Assembly: GCA_020631735.1 (NCBI GenBank) | Contig: CM036223.1 | Coordinates: 9,028,191 to 9,092,190, forward strand | DNA length: 64,000 nt | Reading direction: 5' to 3' | Origin: Saccharum officinarum | Taxonomy: Eukaryota; Streptophyta; Magnoliopsida; Poales; Poaceae | Shown: positions 42,736 through 52,761 of the stretch, one piece after another | How positions within the stretch are numbered: position 1 is the first letter of the stretch | How the letters are laid out: each line of letters opens with the position of its first letter | Notes under the pieces: model-generated | What the model saw: only the letters and a program-made list of their open reading frames with translations | Database searches by the model: none | What the model was told of the DNA's origin: nothing | Position numbers and translations under genes: made by a program

Positions 42736-44760
42736 GTGGGCAACCATCAGAGGAACATGTGTGGTAGGGGACGGGGACGGGGATGGGGACGAGGAGAAGC
42801 AGGCTCGATAGACGGACGAGGAGGGGGTGGGGACAAGGATGACGAGGAGGAGGCGGTAGGTACGGGTTCCGCTTTGTCTAGTTCATCGAGTGTCTACTTG
42901 CGAGGTCCCGCGAGTCTCCCTTCTCCACCGGCTCCTCATTGATGTCCGGTGATTCGCCACGAAGGACAAAAGTAAGTAACTTTAGATGTTATCAATACTT
43001 CTTCATATGATATGTCGAAAATTGAAGTAGAAACTAATATTTTTTTCTTAATCACTTATGCAGAAACTAGATAGTTGTGTTGGGTGGTGGTCTCGCATGC
43101 CATGTCAATGGCATCCTGGGTCTTCTGTGCAAGACCCACTTCCCTGGCCTGGTTGACTACGCCAGGAAGAGGGAGCTAGCTTACACCTTTGACCACTACG
43201 CCAACGCCCCCGACACGGAGGCTGACAACAAGGCGGTGTGGGTGAAGCGGGACTTTTGTGTAAGTCTTCATCGCACCACATTGCTCAATACATCGCATTC
43301 TTTGGACTTTTCTTTAAATAATGAATGGATACATTGTGTCTGTATGCTGCTTTATTACAAATGCGAGGAGGGATTTGAGGTCAGGGCGGAGGCGATACTT
43401 ACCAAAGCCTGCAAAAAGCTCGTCGTGGACATCCATTATGAGGCGCACTTCCAGACCATCGTCACTTACCACAAGTCGATCCTTGGAGAGGATGTTAAGA
43501 AGCCACAAGCAAGAAGCATGACGCTGACCCGGGACCAATACATATAGGTAGATAAAGAACATTAATATTGATTCCTTTTGAGATTAAGTAGTCTTAATTT
43601 GTTCATCTTATATAACAAATACTTGATGATGTGCAGATGTGTCCCTGGTCATGCGTTGCGTATCCCGAATGCTGGGAGATGATGGTAGACAGGTGGTGTG
43701 GCTCCGAGTGGGCTGAAACGCACAACGCTACCCGGGAGCGGCGATTGCTGATGCCAGGTGTACCGTACCATCAAAGCAGTCGCAGCCTCACCGCATACGG
43801 ATAAGCATGGGTACTCGAATTCACTTCTCTATTCTAACGCTCAATTCTGCTTGATTTCTAATCATCTTGCTCTCTTTCTCGCAGTCAGCGTCACATGCGG
43901 GCCAGGAGTGCACCACGTTCATGGCATATGCTATGGCCCATAAGGGCAAGGCGACGTCTGACGTCTCCTACAACCCGGAGGACCCACTCGAGGCGTACAA
44001 CAACCCGACCATCTACACCCGCATCAATGAGTACACATCGACGGCAAGGTCTCTCCATGGAGACGACTATGACCCGAGCTCCCAAGACTTTGATCCAAAG
44101 GTCGTCATGAGGATTGGAGGAGGCAAGAAGTATGGGTGGTACTATCTTGGCGACGGCATCATCGACGCGACCTCTACTCCCTCTCTCTCTCCCAGATCCG
44201 AGCACGGAGCACGGACGCAAGCATTCCCATACGCCCACGGCCGTACACTTCACAGCAGCGGATTCTGGCACTCCAAGTGATTCCTGTTTTATTCGTCATA
44301 CATTGATATTTATATACCCTAGCTTTATATTATTCAAACATTGTGGTGAAATGTTGCAGGCCTAGGTCGGGCAATTGGAGGCCCTATGGGAGGCCGATCG
44401 GCAGAGGGTGGAGGCTTTGGAGGCCCAATGCGTGGCGATGGAGTAGAGGCAGCAGCAGCAGATGGCGGAGGTTCTCTAGTACATGCAAGTTCTTGGGCAA
44501 AACACAGGTGTAGCTCCGCCAGCTTCGCTATTCATTACACCGCCACCTCCACCTCCCGGGAACACTACTCCTGTAAATATGAGTATAATTGTTTAAGTTT
44601 GTATATTCATGATTAGGGTCAAACCACAACACTACTTGTAGCCTAGTGGATTTATTGTCTGACACATGCAATGTCTTCTTCTTTGTGCAGCCTCAATCGG
44701 CGGGTTCGAATAATCCACCTCCTGGGCCCTCAAATGATCCTAGTCATGGTACACCACACT
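42736..44760 (+). pseudogene. CACTA TNPA-type (Ptta/En/Spm) gene remnant
   Basis: A first Arg/Gly-rich exon (MCGRGRGRGWGRGEAG, about 42758) is followed by exons reading LLCKTHFPGLVDYARKREL (43105-43160) to a GTAAGT at about 43260, CEEGFEVRAEAILTKACKKL and SMTLTRDQYI (43360-43547), ECWEMMVDRWCGSEWAETHN (43670-43730), HKGKATSDVSYNPEDP and GGKKYGWYYLGDGIID (43940-44165), and VEALEAQCVAME followed by a glutamine run and a proline run (44405-44575). Exon edges mostly have GT/AG. At least three in-frame stops, including two TAGs near 44445 and 44480, inactivate it. In this family the product binds the subterminal repeats. Confidence 0.8.
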
Positions 44761-45018
44761 CTAAATGTGATCTAGATAGTTGTCTTTGCATTTGTTGTTC
44801 ACTTGGTGATGGTGATGCACTTGTGTTAATTATTTGGACTTGTGATGGACTTGTGGATTTGTTTGGATGGACTTGAGAACTTATGGTTATATATGTGATA
44901 TATATTGTGATGCATGCGATATATGTGATGGATGTGAGATATATGTGATGTATATTTGGATGGATGTGAGATATATGTGATATATTATGTTTGTCACGAT
45001 GGAATGTAAAAATAAAAA

Positions 45019-45378
45019 ATCTTTGCCGAGTGCCGGCCCAAGAAGCACTCGACAAAGAATTTAAAAAAAATTAAAAAATTCTTTGCCGAGTGTCGGCCCA
45101 TGAGACACTCGGCAAAGAATTTTAAAAAAAATAAAAAATTCTTTGCCGAGTGCCGACCTAGTTGGCACTCGGCAAAACAGTCATCAGTACCACCGCTCCG
45201 TCATGGCAACTTTTCTTTGCCGAGTGCTGTCGTGGCTCTCGACAAAGAGGCATTTGCCGACAAAAATTTTGCCGTGCGCTCTTTGCCAAGTGCAACACTC
45301 GGCAAAGCCTTTGCCGAGGGCAAAAGGGTCTTTGCGGAGTGCCGCAGGCATTCGGCAAAGTCGGCGTATCCAGTAGTG
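45019..45378. repeat. Right subterminal repeats of the large CACTA
   Basis: Pairs of CTTTGCCGAGTGCC and GGCACTCGGCAAAG spaced by about 20-60 bases, ending at the CCAGTAGTG terminus. The left end has the same words in both orientations. Confidence 0.9.
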
Positions 45379-45738
45379 CATGTAGTACCTTTGTCTAAAG
45401 CTGGAATTGCATGTGCAAGCCGCAAGGTGTCCACGAACCTTACTGTCTCTTTCCTTCCTCTTACCAACCAATGGACTAACAATCCTCCCTATTACCAACC
45501 AATGCACCCAACAATAATATACTTACATGTGTGCTTATTATAAGACAGGTTGCAGTTAATATTTTTATCGCAAGCAATACCCACATGAAGCGCACAAACT
45601 TTGTATATATAGATTACTTTATTAGATTTCTAGGATCGAGAGCTACTAAATTTGGGGGGAGAGTGTGCGTACGTGTTTGGCATTTGCGTTATACTGTATA
45701 ATTCTTAAAAAAAATAGGAGGTATTTGGAAAGTCTCTT
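45379..45738 (+). repeat. Repeat X, second direct copy, right piece
   Basis: Continues the host sequence broken by the large CACTA: TTTGTCTAAAGCTGG, AGGTGTCCACGAACC, CTCTTACCAACCAATGG, CAGGTTGCAGTTAATATTT. It serves as the empty-site reference for the two small elements in the first copy. It ends at the small CACTA. Confidence 0.85.
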
Positions 45739-46539
45739 CACTACTGGAAGTAGGCGCTTTGTCGAGTCGGCAAAACCTATAATTTGTTAAGTGCTGCACT
45801 CGCCAAAAAAGTGTCGGCAAAGGCTGTTTTTTTACCGGGGAGGCCCCCACCGGCTAGCGCCCTCTACCACTGAATCACTCGGCAAAAGTCGCGGCATTTT
45901 TCGCGTAAAATTCGTGCGCTACGCGACCGGCAGGATTTAAACCCGCGATCTCTCCCTCACACGTAACCCCCTCTACCACTGCACCACACTGTCACGTGTG
46001 TCTAGATTCCGTTTTGATTCCCCATATACTATACTAATCTGAGTATAAATTGATTGTTTGGGGGCCCTAAACGAATTCAAATCAAAAAGTTGTCAACTAC
46101 AAAGTTTCATAACTTCTCGAGATCTACAATTTTCATATAGGAAGTTTCTCCGTCCAAGGTCGTTTACAAAATTTGAATTTTAAATTTGAGAAATTGAAAC
46201 GTACTTTTGCATGGCAAGATGATTTTAAATGAAAAGGTTGTCAACTACAAAGTTTCATAACTTTTCGAGATCTACAAAGTTTATTTTGGCTGTTTTTCCA
46301 TCCGAGGTCTTTTGAAAAATTAAAATTTTAAATTTTTGAAATTTATATGCAGTTTTGCATGACAAGATGATTTCAAATTCAAAAGTTTTCAACTACAAGA
46401 ATTGCCGAGTGTTTTTTTTTGCTGAGTGTTTTTCATTTGGCACTCGGCAACACTCGGCAAAGAGCTTCTTTGCCGAGTGCCTAAAAAAAGCGCTCGGCAA
46501 ATCATTTGGCACTCCGCAAAGTTTGATTCTCCGGTAGTA
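45739..46539. mobile_element. Small non-autonomous CACTA (801 bp)
   Basis: Starts CACTACTGGAAGTAGGCGCTTTG, ends GATTCTCCGGTAGTA, and is flanked by CTT on both sides (45736-45738, 46540-46542), a perfect 3-bp duplication. The last base is A where G is expected. It holds subterminal GCCGAGTG motifs at both ends, a tRNA-like motif and two AACTACAAAGTTTCATAACTT repeats shared with 24520-25120. No transposase. It sits between the direct and inverted copies of repeat X. Confidence 0.85.
45925..46005 (-). repeat. tRNA-like motif inside the small CACTA
   Basis: On the minus strand GTGGTGCAGTGGTAGAGGG resembles the D-arm/A box and GCGGGTTTAAATCCTGCC the T-arm/B box. Acceptor stem pairing is poor, and a second partial copy (CTCTACCACTGAATCA) lies at about 45860. 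Probably derived from a tRNA and not a functional gene. Confidence 0.6.
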
Positions 46540-46559
46540 CTTGGAGATGTTTTTGTCTA

Positions 46560-47130
46560 GCAATAGTCATATTTACCTTTACAGAATGATTTGGCAGTCC
46601 TCGCTCTAAGTCTAGCTAGGACTCAGATCCAACAAGTACATAAGCTCGTCACAAGAAATAATCTAATCAACAAATCTATATATACGAAGTTTGTGTGCTT
46701 CATGTGGGTATTTCTTGCGGTAAAAATATTAACTGCAACCTGTCTTAAAATAAGCACACATGAAAGTATATTATTGTTGCGGTGCATTGGTTGGTAGTAG
46801 GGAGGATTTTGTTAGTTAGTGCATTGGTTACGTTGGTAAGAGGAAGGAAAGAGGCAGTAAGATTCGTGGACACCTAGCATGCTGTTCGAGCTTTAGACAA
46901 AACTACTCTCCATCCCGATGAGCGTATATACATGTACATAGATAAAAGATATTTTATTGTTACGGTGCATTGATGGAAGCAACCGTGATATTTGGGAAGA
47001 AAAAAAATTCAGAAAAGCTCCGTAGACACTCCATACAGTATAGATTCCCTCTATAAACATTGGCATGTCGGTAAAAAAAATACTGCTGTTAATTTTTGTG
47101 TTGATGAGCTAGCTATAGCTAGCTGGCTTG
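46560..47130 (-). repeat. Repeat X, inverted copy
   Basis: Reverse complement of the sequence at 30320-30565 joined to 45379-45650, without the large CACTA between. Example pairs: TTTTGTCTAAAGCTCG, AGGTGTCCACGAATC, CAATGCACCGCAACAATAAT. Together with the direct copy it forms a long inverted repeat around the small CACTA. Confidence 0.85.
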
Positions 47131-47319
47131 CAAATCCATCTCATGAACTAACGGGCCAAGCACTTCATAGTCCAACAATGTAAACCTGCAATTAGACGTG
47201 ATGTTATATAATGTATGAGATGAAAGTCTAGAACAGATGTATGCTATTCATATTGTATTTATTTAGAAGAATGTTTGCGTTGAACCAATAAGATGGTATT
47301 GATTTATACATCGATAATA
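47131..47319. other. Short intergenic stretch
   Basis: AT-rich, nothing recognised apart from GCTAGCTATAGCTAGC palindromic words near 47110. Confidence 0.35.
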
Positions 47320-47452
47320 GCTATTAACGAGCCGACTCACGAACCAAACAAGCTGCTGAGCCGAGCTAGAGTGTTAGCTTGTTTTCTCACTAAGCCAAAC
47401 TGAGCCAGCTTGGTATTCATAATGTGCCAAGCTAGCTCATTTTCTAGCCCTA
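47320..47452 (-). mobile_element. Decayed hAT fragment related to 16483-16989
   Basis: The right edge TTTCTAGCCCTA, read on the minus strand, is TAGGGCTAGAAAATGAGC, close to the hAT start TAAGGCTGGTAAACGAGC. GAGCCGAGC words occur inside. The left terminus and target duplication were not found. Confidence 0.4.
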
Positions 47453-47688
47453 CATGCATGTGTTAAACATTTTACAGAGTTCAGTATAGATAGCTCATCG
47501 TATAAGTTGTATGATATTCACAATGTCCCAAAATACGAAGCAAGCAATATTAGGACCAAATAAGAAGTCTGACAAATTAAAAGACTAACTAATTACTCCC
47601 TCACTATTTTTTATAGACACTCACATGCATTCACACTCATCCCTATGAACGCATTTCTCACCCTAACTAAATTAATTTGCATTGTGTC

Positions 47689-48741
47689 TTTTTTTTGAAA
47701 GGAGATTAACTCGGCTTTTAAGAAAGCCAATAACAGAGTCATACACACTGGTGATACCAGTTCGACAATTAAGGTTCAAACAACAGAAAAGAAAGCCTGT
47801 CCCAAGGCTAAAGAGACTCGCCCCCTGAGTCACCAGATACTAACTGAAGAACTAAAATATCTTGACATCACATCACTTCAATATTCGAGAATGATCCCAT
47901 CATACTCTCCTTCTTGCTAAGCCAATCCTCCAAGCACTGTCCCATCTCCCTCATCTTGGCTTTGTCGCGCTCCTTTTGCAGCTCGCACCACATCTGCATG
48001 AAATTGGCAATCATATGAATCACTGAATCAGGATTGTCAGGAAAGCGCTTCTCAATGGCCATCTTGTTTTGATGCTTCCAGATCGACCAGGATAAACCTG
48101 AAAAAAAGCAAAACATAATTTCTTAGGTCAACCATTGGGATATCAGCTCCTGCATGGACAAGGGGAAGCCTTGCAGCTGGAAGGCATCCCTGATACAGCA
48201 CTACACACATATTGTGCAAAAACGCATTCAAACAGGATGTGATCAACTGTTTCCTCTTTGCCACACACACAACAGACCGGACTACCATGCCATCCTCTTT
48301 TCATTAAGGAGACAGCCATCTACAGTTTATTATGCCAACTTTAACTTTTAATGGCACTTTGCATTTCCAGATAATGTTATTCAAATTATCTTTAAATCCA
48401 CCATGAGTCAGACAATTGTACAAGGATTTTGTAGAGAATTCGGATGATTTTTCAAGAGCCCAATAGACCTTATCTTGTTCATGATCTACTAACTGAACAT
48501 CTAAAAGAATATCCATTAATTCATTCCACTCAACCAGAGACCCCCATGCAGACTACGCCTCAGAGTAATATCCCACTCCCCTTCCTTCCAAAAATCCTTA
48601 ACCATAGCATCAGGCTTATGACATATTTCAAAAATGTTCCTAAACTGAATTTTCAGAGGAACCCCTCCACTCCATGTATCATGCCAAAACCTGACCTTAT
48701 CCCCTTTGTGCAACCCTCTCCAAAACTGAGAAGTTCCTTGG
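47689..48741 (-). pseudogene. 5'-truncated LINE with 17-bp target duplication
   Basis: Flanked by TTAATTTGCATTGTGTC at 47672-47688 and 48742-48758. A T-run at its left edge (47689-47696) is the poly(A) tail, so it lies on the minus strand. The coding remnant reads FWRGLHKGDKVRFWHDTWSGG, EKSSEFSTKSLYNCLTHGG and WKCKVPLKVKV, the zf-RVT C-terminal region of plant L1 ORF2, in broken frames. It is only about 1.05 kb long, a classic 5'-truncated insertion. Confidence 0.93.
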
Positions 48742-48758
48742 TTAATTTGCATTGTGTC

Positions 48759-49917
48759 GCGGGGTCAAAACCGCGGCAAGCATTGTTATTCGTCGGATGT
48801 CACTGAGTGTGATGTCTCTGGTGGCTCGGGTGGACTCAAGAACACGGAAGAACTCAAAGATCACGCGAGGGACATAGAGGTTTATCCTAGTTCAAGCTAT
48901 CGGGGCCTACGTCCAGCAGTTTGAGGACCTTTATATTCAAGAGCACCCAAATCGGGGTTACAACAGAGTGTAAGAGAGAGATTTGGCAGGGGATCGCTCG
49001 GTTCTGATCCTTGGCTCATCAGCACTGAGGTCTCCTCCTCGCCGGAGAGGAGGAAGACGATGGAAAGGGTGGAGGAGCTCTCGGTACTCCTCTTGGGGTG
49101 GCTCTGCTCTCGGTGTAGAGCTCGAGTTGTTCTGTGGTGAGGACATGAATGATTTGTTCTGTTCGTCCTTCCCCCTCTATAGGATTTGACCTCCCCTTAT
49201 AAATCGAGGTAGGTTGGGTACATGATGGCTTAGGGAGTCTAGTCTGTGGTCTATGTGCGCCGGAGACCAGAAGGGTCTTGTAGCGGTGTGGATGGACCTT
49301 GGCGTTGTCGTGGAGCCGAAGAAGCCCTGGGCGTCATCCAGTTGCTCTGTTCTGACATTCTAACTATCAGGCCTTGTCAGCTTGGACTGGCCTCCACCAG
49401 GTGCACCTTCCGGAGGCTTCCTTGGTGGTGAAGGTGTCCAGCTTGAGGGGCTGACGAGCGGGTCCAGGAGCCCCCAAGGCCCTAAAGCCGGCGGAGGGGT
49501 TTTGTCCCCTTGTGTCACGCCCCGTGTGTGACCTTGTCAGAGGAGTGGTTGGCAATGCCGCACCCTTTTTGCTATATATGCTATGGAGCCCCTGAGCTTT
49601 GGGCGCTCAGGGCGCCTACATCCAGCCGGGCCTTTGGCTAGCCCTGGAGGTTAGTGGCCAAGGATCGGGTTTAGAATCTTGTCGATCGGGAGCCTGAGGC
49701 TCGGGCGAGCCTCTGAGCCCTAAGCAAAGGCAGAGGGCATGCTTAGGCTCGGCCCAGTCCTTGTCCGAAAGGTGCGTGCGAACGCACCTGAGGGGTGTAG
49801 CCCCCAAACCCCTGGCGATCCTAGAGGGATCGGTCGGGGGGTCCTTTGGTCGGGAACCTTTTACCTTGAGAGTTTAGCATACCCCTATGTTAAGTTCTCG
49901 TCACATTGGTTGTCAAC
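48759..49917. mobile_element. Probable LTR-type sequence, unclassified
   Basis: GC-rich stretch with the style of grass gypsy LTRs (GAACTCAAAGATCACGCG, TTATCCTAGTTCAAGC, CGGGGCCTACGTCCA). Its right end at about 49917 reads TTGGTTGTCAAC, like the LTR edge at 51029. No coding region is convincing. The boundaries are not proven. Confidence 0.35.
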
Positions 49918-49969
49918 TTGCTTAATTTTTTAGCAACACATTGTTTAAAGGAGTCATTACACAAGATGG

Positions 49970-51029
49970 TGTCTAAAATACACATACGGATGGGGTTTGA
50001 AAGGCAGGCAAAGGCATGGATAGGGCTAAGAAATCTAGAATACAACTATCATGCAAATGATTTTTACATAGAGTCAAAGATGATTTTTAGAGCTGGTTAT
50101 CAAAATGGTTACTATAACATGTATGTTGACGTCAGATGTGGTCCGAATCACACACCAGAAAGGGCATTGGACGCCCAGGCCACCACGGACCGAAGAACAC
50201 AGCGAAGATGTCACTCTTACAGGGTGAAACACGAAGAGGTTTACAAGCAAACCACCAAAGGATAACTAGTCGTGCTTACGTGAAGAAGAACCGGCTAGTT
50301 TTCAAGCAAACTAGCAAAGGAACCGCCGAAGCTCTCACCCGAGAGGGACCCCGTCAGGGCAAGGACGTCGCCAGGTTGCCCTAGGTCAGCTGGCAAGCCT
50401 AGGGCACCATCCTTGGTTGTGGATCAAATGATGAACAACATGGAGGTTGAAGGAGAAGAGAAAAGGGGTAAAAGGAATAGATTGATTTGTTTGTATGACG
50501 ATTGGATAGATGGAAACTCAATCGGCCATGATCCTCTCATATATATAGAGGGGGGTGGTCTTATCCTAGTAGGAAACCTCTCCAAGGCTTATTTTCTAAG
50601 TTTCCCACATCCAAAAACCGATCTAGAAACAAATCAGTTCAAAATCTGAAAGTCAGATTCGAAATAAACACCTACCGGTACTGCCGGTCAGGCTCCACCG
50701 GTAGTACTGGTCAAGGACCAGTAGTACTGGTAGTTCATTTTCATGCAAAACTATGCCACCCACCACCATCCATCGGTAGTACCAGTCTCAGACCGATAGT
50801 ACCGGTAGTTCAAATATGCGTCAAATCTTCTCGGACCGGTAGTACCGGTGATCTCGGATCGGTAGTACCGGTAGTTCATACATTTTCTCGGAGGCATAAC
50901 TCTCTCATCCGGACTCCAAATTGGGCGTTCCATATATGTTTTTTGACCATCTCAACAAGGGGAATATAATGGTGAAGTCCGTTACACATTTTGACAATTT
51001 CACATAATGGACATTTTTGGTTGTCAACA
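49970..51029 (-). mobile_element. LTR of the antisense Ty3/gypsy element
   Basis: The right edge is firm: on the minus strand the LTR begins TGTTGACAACCAAAAATG at 51029, directly after a purine tract. The left edge near 49970 (TGTCTAAAATAC on the plus strand) is a guess. On the minus strand, CTATATATATGAG near 50545 is a plausible TATA box. It contains the ACCGGTAGTACCGGT cluster. Confidence 0.55.
50676..50876. repeat. Cluster of ACCGGTAGTACCGGT near-palindromes
   Basis: At least six variants of (A)CCGGTAGTACCGGT or GGACCAGTAGTACTGGT occur within 200 bp. It is in the upstream (U3-like) part of the antisense LTR, about 150-330 bp from the candidate TATA box. Confidence 0.85.
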
Positions 51030-51048
51030 TATGCCCCCTGTTTTCAAG
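51030..51048 (-). other. Polypurine tract
   Basis: Minus strand AAAACAGGGGGCATA ends immediately before the LTR start TGTTGACA. The position between integrase and LTR fits plus-strand priming of a gypsy element. Confidence 0.6.
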
Positions 51049-51169
51049 TTTATGATGCATAAACATGAAAACATTTGATCAAACAAACATAATTAAACCA
51101 AACAGCAACAATACCCATCTCATCGGTTGTATGGTGACTAAGGGCGATGTATACATCGGCCATTTTATT

Positions 51170-52761
51170 CTAAGGGCGGTACATGTATCGGCCATTATTT
51201 GGAGAGCACTTAGGCTTCTTGCCAAACACTTGGAAAAAAAACTTTTTTAAGTATCTTCCGTTGAATACTACTTTGAGACGTTCACCTTGCAATGTCTCTA
51301 GCAAATAAGAATTACCGCTCATGACTTTGATCACTTTATAAGGACCATCCCAATTTGGTGACCACTTGCCAAACTGATTGCTCTTCGATCCAATAGGTAG
51401 TATGGTTTTCCACACTAATTCTCCTACTTGGAAAGATTTGCTCTTGACTTTTTTGTTGTATGCCCTGGCAACTCGAGCTTTGTCTTTCTCTATCTCCTTG
51501 AGAGCTTTTAATCTTACATCAGTTACCTCATCGATGTTATCCATCATCAAATCATAATACACAATGGTTGATAGATCATTTTGTTTAGCAAGCCTGTATG
51601 CATCCAAATTTACCTCGACAGGCAACACGGCCTCTTGACCATATACTAGCTCAAAAGGAGTAACTTTTGTAGCACCATGCCTTGAAATGCGATGTGCCCA
51701 TAGAGCTTCAGACAATACTTCATGCCACCTTCTTGGATTCTCCTCAATTTTCTTCTTGATAAGCTTGATCAAAGTCTTACTACTAGACTCAGCTTGGCCA
51801 TTAGCATGAGCATAATATGGAGATGATTTGAGCAACTTGATCTTATATAATTCAGCAAAGTCCCTCACTTCCTTGGACATAAATGATGTCCCTTGATCTG
51901 TAGTTAATGTTTGGGGTATGCCGAATCTATGAATGATATGCTCAGTGATGAACTCAATAACCTCCTTATATGTCATATTCTTCAAAGGAATAGCTTCGGT
52001 CCACTTAGTGAAATAATCTGTAGCAACCAACACAAAGTGATGTCCCTTGGAAGATGGAGGATGAATTTGACCAATGAAGTCTAGCCTCCAACCGCGAAAA
52101 GGCCACGGTTTGATTATAAGATGAAGCATAGCAGCAGGCACTAGTTGAATATTTCCAAACCTTTGACACTCTTCACATCCTTTGTAGTAGCGAAAGCAAT
52201 CGGTCATCATAGTAGGCCAATAGAAACCGGCTCTATGCATAACCACTTCATCTTCGGGGCCGATTGATGCGTACGACAAATACCTTCATGGACTTCTCCC
52301 ATAGCTATTCTTGCTTGATCAATTCCTAAGCACTTCAGCAACAAGTCTTCAGCGGTTCTTCGGTAAAGCTCATCATTGTGCAGCACATACTTGAAAGCAC
52401 TTCGTCAAACACTTTTATCAACTTTGGCACTTGGATCTCCTAGATATGCCAATAAGGGAGTCCTCCAATCATGTAAATCGACCCAACATCACTAGAAGTT
52501 TTGCTAGGCCGATTTGAGAGTTCATCATGCACATTGGCTAGGCTGACCACATGGGAGTCGGCTAGGCCGACTGGCTTGCCAGAGAATCGGGGTCGGCTAG
52601 ACAGGCTAGGGCAGTTGGCTTAGCCAATTCTTCCGCACTTACACGGCAAAAATATAAATCTTCATGCATCGGCTATTCTTGAATATAAAAATTACACCCA
52701 TCAATGTCATAGCCAGATGCTTGCTGAGCTAACATGTTGGCCTTTTGATTTTCATGCCTCG
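51170..52761 (-). pseudogene. Ty3/gypsy RNase H end and integrase
   Basis: The minus-strand frame 52279-51170 gives an almost complete integrase. It has an HHCC-type zinc region (HRAGFYWPTMMTDC, CEECQRFG), then a catalytic core with D67 (WRLDFIG), D128 (TTDQGTSF) and E164 (GQAESSSKTL), the standard D-D-35-E spacing, PFELVYGQEAVLPVEV, and a C-terminal GPYKVIKV segment. Residue numbers count from the ATG at 52279. That ATG is not a real start: upstream sequence continues the polyprotein in another frame (LLLKCLGIDQARIAMGEVHEGIC), so one frameshift lies near 52235-52250. Further upstream RHENQKANMLAQQASGYD is the RNase H end, cut at 52761 by an LTR insertion. Sequence style suggests the Tat branch. 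Reverse transcriptase, protease and gag are not in the window. Confidence 0.88.

Larger units (their letters stand above)
30566..45378 (+). mobile_element. Large CACTA (En/Spm-type) element, decayed, hosting a solo LTR
   Basis: Left end CACTATCGGAGACG (30566), right end CGTATCCAGTAGTG (45378). The termini pair as imperfect inverted repeats with CACTA/TAGTG tips. Flanking triplets are GAT (30563-30565) and CAT (45379-45381), a 3-bp duplication with one mismatch. The inverted copy of the host sequence near 46925 reads CATCGGGATGGAGAGTAG across the site (in reverse complement), supporting GAT as the target. Both ends are lined with TTTGCCGAGTG repeats. Inside, left to right: a 1-kb palindrome, a GC-rich block, an inserted 5.3-kb LTR, a TNPD gene remnant and a TNPA gene remnant. 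Without the LTR (and its 5-bp duplication) the element is about 9.5 kb, a normal length for autonomous relatives. Both genes are full of stops. Confidence 0.88.
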
